Shown: one piece after another, positions 34,319 to 42,906 of the stretch
How positions within the stretch are numbered: the first letter of the stretch is position 1
Layout of the letters: the number at the start of each line of letters is the position of its first letter
Assembly: GCA_014859105.1 (NCBI GenBank)
Contig: JACUUX010000019.1
Location: forward strand, 1 to 44,361
Source of the DNA: Nitrospirota bacterium
Lineage (GTDB): Bacteria; Nitrospirota; Thermodesulfovibrionia; Thermodesulfovibrionales; SM23-35
DNA: 44,361 nt
Direction of reading: 5' to 3'
Notes under the pieces: generated by a model
What the model was told of the DNA's origin: nothing
Database searches by the model: none
What the model saw: only the letters and a program-made list of their open reading frames with translations
Program-made: the position numbers and the translations under genes

Positions 34319-34537
34319 TTGAAGGAAGAAATAAAATTAAAAGACAGGCTCAAACTTCTCGAGAAAGAAATTGAAACCTTGACAGATAGGTTAGAGACAT
34401 TGAATGATGCCCTGAAAGGGATGGATGATTTAAAACCGGAAATTAAAGGTTTAAAGCTTTTTCTCGGAAGGGTATACCCGGATTTTAAAAATAAATTTCC
34501 TGAAATCATGCAGAAAATTTATAAGAATAAAAAATAG
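34319..34537 (+). CDS. Small coiled-coil protein (72 aa)
   Basis: The start is TTG 34319, six bases after AGGAGGAG, and a good promoter precedes it. The protein has a heptad-patterned first half (KLLEKEIETLTDRLETLNDA), followed by a mixed helix with LKLFLGRVYPDFKNKFPEIM. I do not recognise the family. The clear expression signals suggest a real gene despite the size. It is alone, converging on the DUF2207 gene 13 bases away. Confidence 0.65.
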   Translation: MKEEIKLKDRLKLLEKEIETLTDRLETLNDALKGMDDLKPEIKGLKLFLGRVYPDFKNKFPEIMQKIYKNKK

Positions 34538-34550
34538 AAGAATAGCCATT

Positions 34551-36341
34551 CTACCAGCTTCCTCCTCCGCCTCCACCGAATCCGCCTCCTGAAAAGCCAC
34601 CGCCGGAACTTCCGCCTCCACCACCACTGATGCCGCTTCCTCTCGGTGCAGAAAATATCGCGGATGAAAGGCTTGAAGTCACAGCACTTATAGAGCGTGA
34701 GAAACTATAAGGACTGAATGTTCTGAAACCTCCGTGTGATACATACCATTCAGGCGGGTTCTGATATATTCCTTCAAATGCCTTTGCCCAGTTATCAACT
34801 ACATTAAGAGCAATAGCATATGGAAGAAATTTAGAGAAAAGATCTTTATCACCCATCCTTTCAAGCCTGTCCTTTTCTGCGCGGCTCATGAATTCCTGAA
34901 AACCCAGGATGTCCATGTAGACAGCAGCTCCGGCTTTTGTTTTTGAAGGCATAAATCTTGACAACGCGAGTACAGGTAGGGCAGATAAAATCCCTGCAAA
35001 TATGCTTTTTCCCGTGGAAGACGGAGATAGAAAAGATGCCAGGAAAAAGCCAATTATGGCAACTATTATCCCTGCTATAACATAGAATCTCCTGACTTTT
35101 TCAGGGCTGACAAGGAAATATTTCTTGCTGACTAACTCACCATAGAGGGTATTTTTTAGTAATTCTAATTCTTTATAAAATTTATTCTTCATATCAGATA
35201 CAATTATGCCTCGAATTTCACCAGTGAAAATTCTTTTCATGAGGACTTTCTCGAATGGATTAAGGTTTTCATCTGGTTCTTTTACCTTTGCAAGATAATA
35301 ATCGGTGGAATCAAAAATTAAACCTTCTTTTTTTGCTTCTTCAATCTTTATATATCCCTTAACAGCAAGACCGACAATTGTTGATGTGATATCTCTTGAA
35401 TCAAGTTTTTCGTCGAGCAGTGTTCCAACCTCTGCAGAGGTAAGGGTTCTATCGCCGCGTTTCGGAGGTTCATATTTTACTATGACAGATTCCCTGACCT
35501 TTGGGTCTCTTCCTTTCCTATTCCATAGATTTAACATAAATATCAGCGAAATGACGGGAAGCATAAATATCCAGTTTTCCTTGATATCCATTGCCCATAA
35601 AAATTTTTTCCATGAAGGCGGAGGAGAAATCAGCCCTTTGTCCCATCCGAATGCTATTGTGAAGCCTTCCCCGTCTTTTAGATTTTTTTTTGCGAAAAAT
35701 TCAGCACTATTGTCAAAAGTTTCAAAAGTACAGTCAGATATCCTTGAACCGAAGGTGCCTGTATAACATGCAGCCCACAGGTTTTTACTCTTCTCACTGA
35801 TTGTGAGGATGACATTTGCCGATGCATTTTTTATGGGTGCCAGCCAGTAATTACCTGTAACATTCCAGTAAAGTTCATCGTGGTCATCGAAAAAGAGAAT
35901 CGCATTTTCAACATTATACGTAACTACATATGTCTGATGTCCGTAAACATATCTGTCAGGGTCACCAATTCTTATATTTATGACATTTCCCTTTTTATTA
36001 ACCCTGTATTTCCAGTCTTTTCCTGATTTATCGGTTACAGATAAAACTTTTAATGGCGTTTTCAGTGTCTTATCAAAATCGTCTGTATACTTATAAGGTA
36101 TTTCTCTATAGATCCCGTGTTTCTGTCTATGGAATTCGACATTTATATGTTCTTTTACTCTAAAGGAAGAATCTTCATTGATGGTTATGTCAGCATGAAA
36201 ACTGTTAATAGTAAAATCCTGGGCAAATGCTGTGCTTATAAAGAAGCAGAACAAGATACATGATGCAAGAAGGTAGAGGTTTAAAAAAGGGAGGTACGGG
36301 GGGGGGATTTTACTTTTGTCCGGCATCGTGTATCCCGTCAT
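34551..36341 (-). CDS. DUF2207 membrane protein with Gly/Ser-rich tail
   Basis: The 596-residue protein starts with a signal-like helix (LLASCILFCFFISTAFAQDF), then an extracytoplasmic beta domain with ITINEDSSFRVKEHINVEF and HGIYREIPYKYTDDFDKT, typical of DUF2207. A membrane helix lies near 255-272 (WIFMLPVISLIFMLNLW), a cytoplasmic part with TLTSAEVGTLLDEKLDSRDI follows, and two more helices lie near 417-460. The end is a low-complexity run of glycine and serine finishing GGGGGGSW, as in many TPM/DUF2207 proteins. It lies 13 bases downstream of a lemA gene, the usual partner. The function of the pair is not settled, with membrane quality control or assembly suspected. An alternative start is ATG 36326. 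Confidence 0.88.
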   Translation of the reverse strand: MTGYTMPDKSKIPPPYLPFLNLYLLASCILFCFFISTAFAQDFTINSFHADITINEDSSFRVKEHINVEFHRQKHGIYREIPYKYTDDFDKTLKTPLKVLSVTDKSGKDWKYRVNKKGNVINIRIGDPDRYVYGHQTYVVTYNVENAILFFDDHDELYWNVTGNYWLAPIKNASANVILTISEKSKNLWAACYTGTFGSRISDCTFETFDNSAEFFAKKNLKDGEGFTIAFGWDKGLISPPPSWKKFLWAMDIKENWIFMLPVISLIFMLNLWNRKGRDPKVRESVIVKYEPPKRGDRTLTSAEVGTLLDEKLDSRDITSTIVGLAVKGYIKIEEAKKEGLIFDSTDYYLAKVKEPDENLNPFEKVLMKRIFTGEIRGIIVSDMKNKFYKELELLKNTLYGELVSKKYFLVSPEKVRRFYVIAGIIVAIIGFFLASFLSPSSTGKSIFAGILSALPVLALSRFMPSKTKAGAAVYMDILGFQEFMSRAEKDRLERMGDKDLFSKFLPYAIALNVVDNWAKAFEGIYQNPPEWYVSHGGFRTFSPYSFSRSISAVTSSLSSAIFSAPRGSGISGGGGGSSGGGFSGGGFGGGGGGSW

Positions 36342-36354
36342 GCACCTTGCATTC

Positions 36355-36915
36355 TTAAGAGAAACTGACTTTGACAGGCTTTTTTTCTATCTCAGGGGCT
36401 TCCAGTTCAAAGAATTCTTCCTGTTTGAATGCAAACATTGACGCAATTATATTCGATGGGAAGGATTCTATTAAGATATTGAAATCACGTACAACAGCAT
36501 TATAATATCTTCTTGAATATTCAATATTGTCCTCTAATTCCTTCAGTTGTGATTGAAGTTGCATGAAGTTGGCATTAGCTTTCAGCTCAGGATATGCCTC
36601 TGCAACAGCAAAGAGGGTTTTTAAAGTTTCTCTCAACATGTTTTCGGTTTGGGTCTTTTCTGCAGGAGATGATGCTCTCATGGCAAAAGACCTTGCTTCT
36701 GTAACTTTTTCAAAGACTGACTTTTCATGAGATGCATACCCTCTAACCGTTTCGACAAGATTCGGTACGAGGTCATATCTCTTTTTAAGCTGGACATCAA
36801 TATCTGACCATGATGACTTTACTGTATTCCTCAGCCGTATGAGCTTGTTATAGATGACAACGGCAAAGAATATGACAGCTAAAAAAATTCCAAGGATTAG
36901 AAGCATAGCTATCAT
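36355..36915 (-). CDS. lemA: LemA-family protein
   Basis: This 186-residue protein has an N-terminal membrane helix (LLILGIFLAVIFFAVVIYNK) and a long helical bundle. LemA motifs are visible: VKSSWSDIDVQLKKRYDLVP (33-52), NLVETVRGYASHE, and NIEYSRRYYNAVVRDFNILI (about 132-151) with FPSNIIASMF. AAGGAG precedes ATG 36915 by six bases. It is transcribed together with the DUF2207 gene. The family's role is unknown, and the pair is common in bacteria. Confidence 0.93.
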   Translation of the reverse strand: MIAMLLILGIFLAVIFFAVVIYNKLIRLRNTVKSSWSDIDVQLKKRYDLVPNLVETVRGYASHEKSVFEKVTEARSFAMRASSPAEKTQTENMLRETLKTLFAVAEAYPELKANANFMQLQSQLKELEDNIEYSRRYYNAVVRDFNILIESFPSNIIASMFAFKQEEFFELEAPEIEKKPVKVSFS

Positions 36916-36949
36916 ACTGAACTCCTTTTCTGTTATTTTTAAAACAATT

Positions 36950-38617
36950 TTAGCACAATAACTTTACAACCTCATCAACTTTAACCTTTTTGACCTCTTT
37001 TGTTTTTCTGTTTTTTGTCTCCACGAGACCTTCTTTGAGATTCTTTTCACCGATTATTATGTGAGTAGGGATTCCGATCAAATCAGCATCTTTGAATTTT
37101 ACCCCGGCTCTCTCATCCCGGTCATCTATCAAAACATCCATTCCCTTTTCTGTGAGATCACGGTAAAGGTTTTCCGCTATCTCTACTGTATTCCTGTCAT
37201 TGATATTCAGGGGCAATATCTCGATATCAAAAGGTGCGATGCTTTTTGGCCATATTATGCCGTCTCTATCATGGTTCTGTTCTATTGCTGCGGCAGCTAT
37301 TCTGGCAGTCCCTATTCCATAACTGCCCATAATTATAGGTTTCTCCAGACCTTTTTCGTCGAGATAGAAAGCTTTCAGTGGAATTGAATATTTTGTTCCC
37401 AGTTTAAAAATATTCCCTATTTCAATAACCTTCTCGATCCTCAAAGGCGCATTACATTTATGGCAGAACTCTCCTTCCTTTGCAATATGTATATCATGCC
37501 ACTCTGCAACAAAATCACTTCCGGGTCTTATACCCTTTGCATGATATTGCTCCTTATTGGCACCGCTGACATAAACCCCTTTCTGAAGACATGTGTCAGC
37601 GATAATTCTTATCTTGTGATTCATCGGTCCTATGAACCCGGCTTCCACTCCGAGGATCTCCTTAACCTCTCCTTTCTGTGCAGGTCTGTATTCCCCGATT
37701 ATTCTGTTTATCTTTTTTTCCTGCAATTCCTGATCTCCCCTGACAAGAGCAAGTACGGGGCCATTATTGCTTATAAGGAGAATGCTCTTTATAAAATATT
37801 CATGAGCGATTTTTAAAAAGTTTGAGACCTCTTCAACAGTCCTCTTTTCAGGAGTATGAACCTCTTCAAAATTCCAGTCCCTGATTTCTATCTTTCCTGG
37901 TTGTGATATGGCAAGCTCAATATTTGCAGCATAACCACATGAACTGCAGAGAACAACCTCGTCTTCTCCTGCAGGGCTTGGCGCCATGAATTCATGGGAA
38001 GTTGCACCTCCCATCATGCCAGGATCTGATTCAACCATATAAAACTTTAGTTCACACCTTGTGAAGATCCTGTTGTAAGCGCTGGCATGGAGCTGGTAAC
38101 TCCTTTCAAGCCCTTCTTCATCAGCGTCAAAACTGTAACTGTCTTTCATTAAAAATTCCCTTGTCCTGAGCACCCCACTTTTTGGCCTTGCTTCATCTCT
38201 TAGCTTTGTTTGAATCTGATACCAGATATGGGGTAATTCCCTGTATGAGCGGATCTCCCTTGATGCAAGCCATGTCATTATTTCCTCATGCGTCATGCCG
38301 AGACACATATCACGGCCTGTCCTGTCTTTTAACCTGAACATCTCATCACCTATTTCATACCATCTGCCGGTAGCCTGCCAGACTTCTGCCGGGTGCAGGA
38401 CCGGCATTGATATTTCCTGACCGTCTATCGCATTAATTTCTTCACGGATGATTTTATTTATTTTCTCTATCACTCTTAGGCCTAAGGGAAGATAAATATA
38501 CAGGCCTGCTGCAAGCTGTCTTATATACCCGGCCCTTAACATCAGTATATGACTTGCTGACTCAGCATCAGCCGGGGTTTCTCTTAATGTCGGTATGAGC
38601 GTTTTAGAAAAACGCAT
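36950..38617 (-). CDS. proS: Prolyl-tRNA synthetase
   Basis: This class II synthetase charges tRNA-Pro. The 555-residue bacterial-type protein has AGYIRQLAAGLYIYLPLGLR (about 29-48, motif 1 region) and a motif 2 with WYQIQTKLRDEARPKSGVLR and REFLMKDSYSFD. An inserted editing domain of YbaK type follows (about 230-385), with LLISNNGPVLALVRGDQELQ. Motif 3 is IIMGSYGIGTARIAAA (about 430-445), and an anticodon-binding domain ends the chain. GGGAG precedes the ATG. It is divergent from greA and followed by lemA. Confidence 0.97.
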   Translation of the reverse strand: MRFSKTLIPTLRETPADAESASHILMLRAGYIRQLAAGLYIYLPLGLRVIEKINKIIREEINAIDGQEISMPVLHPAEVWQATGRWYEIGDEMFRLKDRTGRDMCLGMTHEEIMTWLASREIRSYRELPHIWYQIQTKLRDEARPKSGVLRTREFLMKDSYSFDADEEGLERSYQLHASAYNRIFTRCELKFYMVESDPGMMGGATSHEFMAPSPAGEDEVVLCSSCGYAANIELAISQPGKIEIRDWNFEEVHTPEKRTVEEVSNFLKIAHEYFIKSILLISNNGPVLALVRGDQELQEKKINRIIGEYRPAQKGEVKEILGVEAGFIGPMNHKIRIIADTCLQKGVYVSGANKEQYHAKGIRPGSDFVAEWHDIHIAKEGEFCHKCNAPLRIEKVIEIGNIFKLGTKYSIPLKAFYLDEKGLEKPIIMGSYGIGTARIAAAAIEQNHDRDGIIWPKSIAPFDIEILPLNINDRNTVEIAENLYRDLTEKGMDVLIDDRDERAGVKFKDADLIGIPTHIIIGEKNLKEGLVETKNRKTKEVKKVKVDEVVKLLC

Positions 38618-38713
38618 AGCTTAATCTCCCTAATTCACAATAATTTAAATATATCTAATATAGAAAAATTTAGCAGAAAAGTGTTAAATTAATGCATTCG
38701 GGAGGTGAATACT

Positions 38714-39190
38714 TTGCTCAGAAGAATACCAATTACCCCTCAAGGTTACCAGAAGCTTCAGGAGAAACTTGAAAGACTTCTGAAAATTGACAGGCCAAGA
38801 AATATAAAAGAAATTTCAGAAGCGAGGGCACATGGTGATCTTTCGGAAAACGCAGAATATCATGCTGCAAAGGAAAGGCAGTCTTTTTTAGAGGGGAAGA
38901 TACAGGAATTAAAAACCAAACTCGCCCTTGCCGATGTTATAAACCCTGCAAATATTTCTCAGGATAAGGTTGCATTCGGTGCTAAGGTAAAAGTACTTGA
39001 TCTTGATACAGATGAAGAAAAGACTTTTATGCTCGTTGGGCCTGAAGAGGCAGACGTAAAAAGTGGCAGGATATCTATAATCTCTCCTGTAGGTAAAGCA
39101 TTGCTTAATAAACAAGCTGGTGATGTGGTAAATATTAAGGTACCTGCAAAGACCCTTGAATATGAAATAATAGAGATAAGCTTTGAGTAG
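38714..39190 (+). CDS. greA: Transcription elongation factor GreA
   Basis: GreA rescues backtracked RNA polymerase by stimulating transcript cleavage. TTG 38714 is chosen as the start: GGAGGTGA at 38701-38708 is then well placed, and the product has 158 residues, as in most GreA proteins. The GTG at 38705 sits inside the ribosome site. The N-terminal coiled coil includes DLSENAEYHAAKERQSFLEG (about 40-59), with the acidic tip residues D and E. The C-terminal FKBP-like domain has GPEEADVKSGRISIISPVGK and LLNKQAGDVVNIKVP. The last codons overlap the pyrK start. Confidence 0.95.
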   Translation: MLRRIPITPQGYQKLQEKLERLLKIDRPRNIKEISEARAHGDLSENAEYHAAKERQSFLEGKIQELKTKLALADVINPANISQDKVAFGAKVKVLDLDTDEEKTFMLVGPEEADVKSGRISIISPVGKALLNKQAGDVVNIKVPAKTLEYEIIEISFE

Positions 39191-39953
39191 GTACTTCAGG
39201 GCAAAAGTAGTAAGTAACCTCCCTTTAAATAAAAAAAGCAACCTTCTAACGCTAAGGCCTCTGGAAAGAGCGAAAAACCCGGAGCCCGGCCAATTTTATA
39301 TGATAGAAGTTGGCAATTCTTATGACCCATTATTAAAGAGACCTTTCAGTTATTTCAGAAAAACATCCGAGGATATACAATTTTTATATGCAGTAAGGGG
39401 TAAGGGAACTTTATTGATGAAGGATTTCATGGAGGGAGAAATTATTAATATAATCGGACCCCTCGGGACCGGATATCCAAAACCATCCAGAGGTTATATT
39501 GCCGTGCTTATAGGAGGCGGTACAGGAATTGCCTCTATTTTTTCTCTCGCAGAAAGACTTACGAAAAACGCATATATACTTCATGGCGCAAAATGTAGAG
39601 AAGAACTTCTGGCGGTGAATGAATTGAAAAGCTTAAAGGGGGAATCTTTTATTTGTACTGATGATGGATCATTCGGAGAGAAAGGTACAACAGTGGAAAT
39701 TTTAGAAGAGATTTTGACTCAAAACTCAAGACTCAAAACTCAAAACTTGATTTACGCCTGTGGCCCAAGGGCAATGCTTGAGGCGGTATCTAAGCTTGCT
39801 GCTGATAAGGGGATAAAGGGATACTTTTCACTTGTAGAATATATGGCATGTGGATTTGGTGCATGCCTTGGATGCGCCGTTAAGACAGTTCATGGATACA
39901 AAAGGGTATGCAAGGAAGGCCCTGTATTTCCGATAGAGGAAATTGTATGGTAA
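39183..39953 (+). CDS. pyrK: Dihydroorotate dehydrogenase B electron-transfer subunit
   Basis: PyrK carries electrons from PyrD to NAD+ through FAD and a [2Fe-2S] cluster. The start is a TTG overlapping the end of greA by eight bases. Features are the FAD-binding LLKRPFSYFRK (about 50-60), the NAD-binding GGGTGIASIFSLAERL (about 112-127), and the cluster cysteines in ACGFGACLGC with the fourth in RVCKEGPVF. Near residues 178-188 (about 39714-39750) the DNA is a run of ACTCAAA-type units, giving LTQNSRLKTQN in place of a shorter family loop. pyrD follows after about 110 bases. Confidence 0.92.
   Translation: MSRYFRAKVVSNLPLNKKSNLLTLRPLERAKNPEPGQFYMIEVGNSYDPLLKRPFSYFRKTSEDIQFLYAVRGKGTLLMKDFMEGEIINIIGPLGTGYPKPSRGYIAVLIGGGTGIASIFSLAERLTKNAYILHGAKCREELLAVNELKSLKGESFICTDDGSFGEKGTTVEILEEILTQNSRLKTQNLIYACGPRAMLEAVSKLAADKGIKGYFSLVEYMACGFGACLGCAVKTVHGYKRVCKEGPVFPIEEIVW
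39714..39750. repeat. ACTCAAA-type short tandem repeat inside pyrK
   Basis: GACTCAAAACTCAAGACTC followed by AAAACTCAAAACTTGA is built of imperfect 7-8 base units. It is translated in frame in PyrK. Confidence 0.6.
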
Positions 39954-39967
39954 CAGAATATATATTT

Positions 39968-40045
39968 AGTTGTCATTCCGTGCTTGACAAGGAATCCAGT
40001 CAGTTTTTTTACCCCTGGATTCCTGCTTTCGCAGGAATGACGACA
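39968..40045. repeat. GTCATTCCG palindromic repeat between pyrK and pyrD
   Basis: TTGTCATTCCGTGCTTGACA followed by AGGAATCCAGTC and the inverted CTGGATTCC...GGAATGACGACA form a stem-loop. It splits the pyrK-pyrD pair and may act as an mRNA hairpin. Confidence 0.6.
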
Positions 40046-40062
40046 TTAAAGAGGTATTTTAG

Positions 40063-40974
40063 GTGGATTTAACTGTTCACATAGGCAATTTAAAACTCAA
40101 AAACCCTGTCATGACTGCTTCCGGAACCTTCGGATACGGCGAGGAATATTCTGAGTTTATTAACCTTAACAGGCTCGGGGCTATTGTTGTTAAAGGGATA
40201 TCCCTGGAACCAATGGAAGGAAATCCTCCTCCCAGGATATGTGAAACTCCGTGTGGAATGCTGAACGCAATTGGACTCCAGAATATCGGGTTAAAAAGAT
40301 TTCTGGGAGAAAAGTTACCCTATCTCAGAAAATTCAATACTAAAGTTATTGTAAACATCCTCGGGAATACCATCCGGGATTATATAAGGCTTGCGCAGGC
40401 ACTTGAAGATGAAAGGGTCGATGGAATTGAACTGAATGTTTCCTGTCCTAATGTTAAAAAGGGAGGAATTATTTTCGGAACTGATAAAAAGATGCTCGGT
40501 AGACTTATATCCGGGGTAAGAAAATCCATAAAAAAGACGCTTCTGATTACAAAGCTTTTTCCTAACACATCGAATATTCATGAATTCGCAAAGATAGCGG
40601 AAGACTCCGGCAGTGATGCAATATCATTAATCAATACAATACCGGCTATGGCTATTGATATCGAGATATGGAGACCCAAGCTCGCAAATATAACAGGCGG
40701 GTTATCCGGCCCTGCAATTAGACCTGTAGCAGTGAGAATGGTATGGGAGGCTTCAAGGGCGGTGAAGATCCCGGTTATTGGTATAGGTGGAACCATGAAT
40801 TCTGACGATGCAATAGAGTTTATGCTGGCTGGAGCTACAGCTATTCAAGTTGGAACAGCTAATTTTCTGAACCCGAAATCGACAGTTGAGATTATTGATG
40901 GAATAGAGAAATATCTAAAGAAGAAAGGTATAAATAACATAGTTGATATCATCGGCGCTCTCTGTTATGCCTGA
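40063..40974 (+). CDS. pyrD: Dihydroorotate dehydrogenase catalytic subunit (class 1B)
   Basis: PyrD oxidises dihydroorotate to orotate with FMN. The 303-residue protein has MTASGTFGYGEEY (about 17-29), NAIGLQNIGLKRF (about 67-79), and the catalytic-loop ELNVSCPNVKKGG (about 125-137), whose cysteine marks class 1. TKLFPNTSNI, AISLINTIPAMA, GGLSGPAIRPVA and IPVIGIGGTMNSDDAIEF follow. It forms the class 1B complex with PyrK, next to it. The start is GTG 40063, with AGAGG about 10 bases earlier. It overlaps the next gene's ATG by eight bases. Confidence 0.96.
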   Translation: MDLTVHIGNLKLKNPVMTASGTFGYGEEYSEFINLNRLGAIVVKGISLEPMEGNPPPRICETPCGMLNAIGLQNIGLKRFLGEKLPYLRKFNTKVIVNILGNTIRDYIRLAQALEDERVDGIELNVSCPNVKKGGIIFGTDKKMLGRLISGVRKSIKKTLLITKLFPNTSNIHEFAKIAEDSGSDAISLINTIPAMAIDIEIWRPKLANITGGLSGPAIRPVAVRMVWEASRAVKIPVIGIGGTMNSDDAIEFMLAGATAIQVGTANFLNPKSTVEIIDGIEKYLKKKGINNIVDIIGALCYA

Positions 40975-41767
40975 TTCCATAATAACCTTAACAACAGATT
41001 TCGGATATAAAGACCCCTTCGTCGGAATTATGAAGGGGGTAATACTCAGTATAAAACACTCTGTTAATATTGTTGATATTACCCACTTAATAACCCCGCA
41101 GAATATTTTGGAAGCATCCTTTGTGATAGAGAATAGTTTTTCGTTTTTCCCCCGCAAAACAATACATGTGGTTGTAGTAGATCCGGGTGTCGGGTCAGTC
41201 CGCAGGCCGATAATTGTTGCTGACGAAAATTATTTTTTTGTCGGACCTGACAATGGTGTTTTTTCATGTATCTACAGATTAATTGAAAATCCTGTAGTAG
41301 TTCACATTACATCAGAACAATATTTTTTGTCATGGAGAGGCCCGACATTTCATGGCAGGGACATATTTGCACCTGTTGCAGCGTGGCTTTCAAAAGGGAT
41401 AGAAATATCAAATTTCGGCGTACAGATTTATGATTATGTGACTGTTCAGCTGCCGGACTTAAGAAAACCAGCAGAAAATATCATTGATGGTGAGGTGATT
41501 TACATAGACAGTTTCGGCAACCTGATAACAAATATATCTGCCAGGGAAATAGAAGATCTGTCCCGGGTTAATCCTGACAGGAAACCTGAGGTCGTCGTTA
41601 AAGGTCAGGAAGCACCCTTAAAGAACTACTATTTACAGGCCACAGACGACAGACTCTATTCAATAATCAACAGTTTCAGATATCTTGAGCTTTTTGTAAA
41701 CAAAGGGAATGCCTCAGCGGCCTCCGGCATAACAGTGGGTGAGAAGGTGAGTGTTATTTTGAGTTAA
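40967..41767 (+). CDS. S-adenosyl-L-methionine hydroxide adenosyltransferase (DUF62)
   Basis: These proteins, homologues of the SAM-dependent chlorinase and fluorinase, split SAM with water to adenosine and methionine. The start is ATG 40967, overlapping the pyrD stop; a longer reading from 40943 would extend into pyrD. The N-terminus is SIITLTTDFGYKDPFVGIM, then VNIVDITHLITPQNILEAS (about 32-50), VVVVDPGVGSVRRPIIV (about 65-81) and YFFVGPDNGVFS (about 86-97). GRDIFAPVAAWLSKG is next and IDSFGNLITNI near 178-188 completes the pattern. The physiological role is uncertain. Its product is 266 residues. It is coupled to the pyrimidine genes by overlap only. Confidence 0.9.
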   Translation: MPDSIITLTTDFGYKDPFVGIMKGVILSIKHSVNIVDITHLITPQNILEASFVIENSFSFFPRKTIHVVVVDPGVGSVRRPIIVADENYFFVGPDNGVFSCIYRLIENPVVVHITSEQYFLSWRGPTFHGRDIFAPVAAWLSKGIEISNFGVQIYDYVTVQLPDLRKPAENIIDGEVIYIDSFGNLITNISAREIEDLSRVNPDRKPEVVVKGQEAPLKNYYLQATDDRLYSIINSFRYLELFVNKGNASAASGITVGEKVSVILS

Positions 41768-42336
41768 ACCCTCGGTTTGGCAAGGATTTCAAGAACCCTC
41801 AAGTCAAGAAACCTCTTTGATGCAGATGATTTTAGAATCAGCACAGTATCAGCACCTCTTGCTGTACCTGCCACAGCAAGAACTTCTTCACCTTCGGGTA
41901 TGAGTCCCGCATCAACAGCCATCATAACAATCTCGCAGCATACCTTTGATCCTTCACCAAACCTTCTCAGGGTGTTGGCAACAATAAGTGTTGGATAAAG
42001 GCCACTAAATTTTGTTGTGAAGGCGGTCTCTATGGAGTGAGTAAGCATCGTACCTGTAAAGACCTTTGCCCCATGTGCCTCAATATTTTTTCTCACATTA
42101 TCAGGCATCTCATGAGTATTCGGCTCTTTAAAACCGGACGAGTGAGTTACCACAACCATATTAATCGAGAACCCCTTTAATGCCTTCGAAAATAAAAGGC
42201 CGGTTTCACCTGTTGTTGAGGCTATAACTATATGTTTGTATCCTGTATTAATAGCATCCCTGACTATCTCTAAGCAGGCTGCTGTATTCTCACCGCCTGT
42301 CTTTTCAAAATATATAACCTTTTTTTCGATTTTCAA
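41764..42336 (-). CDS. Free-standing pyruvate-kinase C-terminal (alpha/beta) domain protein
   Basis: The 190-residue protein matches the C-terminal regulatory domain of pyruvate kinase without the catalytic barrel. TGYKHIVIASTTGETGLLFS (about 31-50) is the PK_C strand-helix with the T-G-x-T-G-like loop, and VVVTHSSGFKEPNTHEM (about 60-76) follows. GTMLTHSIETAFTTKF, then EGSKVCCEIVMMAVDAGLIP and VLAVAGTARGADTVLILKSS, complete the fold. Such orphan domains are found in anaerobes and archaea, with unknown ligand and function. Its stop overlaps the converging gene's stop by four bases. Confidence 0.85.
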   Translation of the reverse strand: MKIEKKVIYFEKTGGENTAACLEIVRDAINTGYKHIVIASTTGETGLLFSKALKGFSINMVVVTHSSGFKEPNTHEMPDNVRKNIEAHGAKVFTGTMLTHSIETAFTTKFSGLYPTLIVANTLRRFGEGSKVCCEIVMMAVDAGLIPEGEEVLAVAGTARGADTVLILKSSASKRFLDLRVLEILAKPRV

Positions 42337-42413
42337 TTAATGATCTCCTTCTGCCTCGAATTAATTGAGCTGACCTTCTTCATAAAGTCCTTGTATCTTC
42401 GCTTTTTAGACAT
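42333..42413 (-). pseudogene. Short open frame after the solitary MNT gene, possible HEPN stub
   Basis: A 26-residue frame starts ATG TCT AAA at 42411-42413, overlapping the end of the MNT gene by eight bases, as HEPN genes normally do with MNT partners. It begins MSKKRRYKDFMKKVSSINSR and stops at once. I suggest it is the remaining head of a lost HEPN partner, but the sequence is too short to be sure. Confidence 0.3.
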
Positions 42414-42678
42414 AGATCATGCTCTCCTTGATATCTTCAGCGATGTGTTTATATCTGGGATTATGAAAGCTCCTTTTATAGTGGTCGTAAGTCGCAATAT
42501 CAACCTTTCTGCCTAAAATCTCTTCAAGTCTGTCGGCAAGAGAGACAAATTCGAGACCTAATGGTTTCCTGAGATCAACAAGAATGTCTATGTCGCTTTT
42601 TTTCTTCTGGACCCCTTTTGCAAATGAGCCGAACAGGATTATTCTTTCAACACCGAAATTTTCTCTCAAGGAAGGCAA
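42406..42678 (-). CDS. MNT-type minimal nucleotidyltransferase (possibly 5'-truncated)
   Basis: The 90-residue protein has the nucleotidyltransferase motif FGSFAKGVQKKKSDIDIL, with G17-S18 and the paired aspartates D29 and D31. In MNT-HEPN modules such proteins AMPylate or otherwise inactivate the partner HEPN ribonuclease. No HEPN gene follows, only a 26-codon stub. The start is a TTG without a clear ribosome site. The frame remains open upstream for about 25 codons (with SREQVISVPKKELPSL) and lacks a good start, so the true 5' end may have been lost. The third expected acidic residue is not obvious. Confidence 0.75.
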   Translation of the reverse strand: MPSLRENFGVERIILFGSFAKGVQKKKSDIDILVDLRKPLGLEFVSLADRLEEILGRKVDIATYDHYKRSFHNPRYKHIAEDIKESMIYV

Positions 42679-42799
42679 CTCTTTCTTCGGGACAGAAATT
42701 ACTTGTTCACGGGACAGTATATTTTTTTGAGATTCTTTCTTAATTTTCCTGGTTTCACCTCATATAGAATCTTTTTATTTTTCCCTGATTTACAAAAAC

Positions 42800-42905
42800 T
42801 CAACATCCCTTTCTATTATATATCATATACCCGTTTGGGCGCCTTCCCGACATCTTTTTCGGTTGTCCTTCTTCGTAAACCCAGTATTCCTTACAAACTT
42901 TCTCA
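42800..42905 (-). pseudogene. Fragment of a restriction/helicase-like gene head, copy 1
   Basis: Read on the minus strand the frame gives LIEKVCKEYWVYEEGQPKKM then SGRRPNGYMIYN and a stop at 42800-42802. EYWVYEEGQPK and GRRPxGY are the hallmark of the early part of type III restriction (Res)-like DEAD-box proteins. A paralogous stretch that includes the preceding residues occurs at 44213-44308. There is no start codon; the segment is only the middle of the N-terminal region. Confidence 0.6.
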
Positions 42906-42906
42906 A

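Noticed and set aside
35305-35766. Plus-strand open frame of 153 codons within the DUF2207 gene
   Set aside because: It is a shadow of the real gene on the other strand, serine-rich by composition and without a ribosome site.
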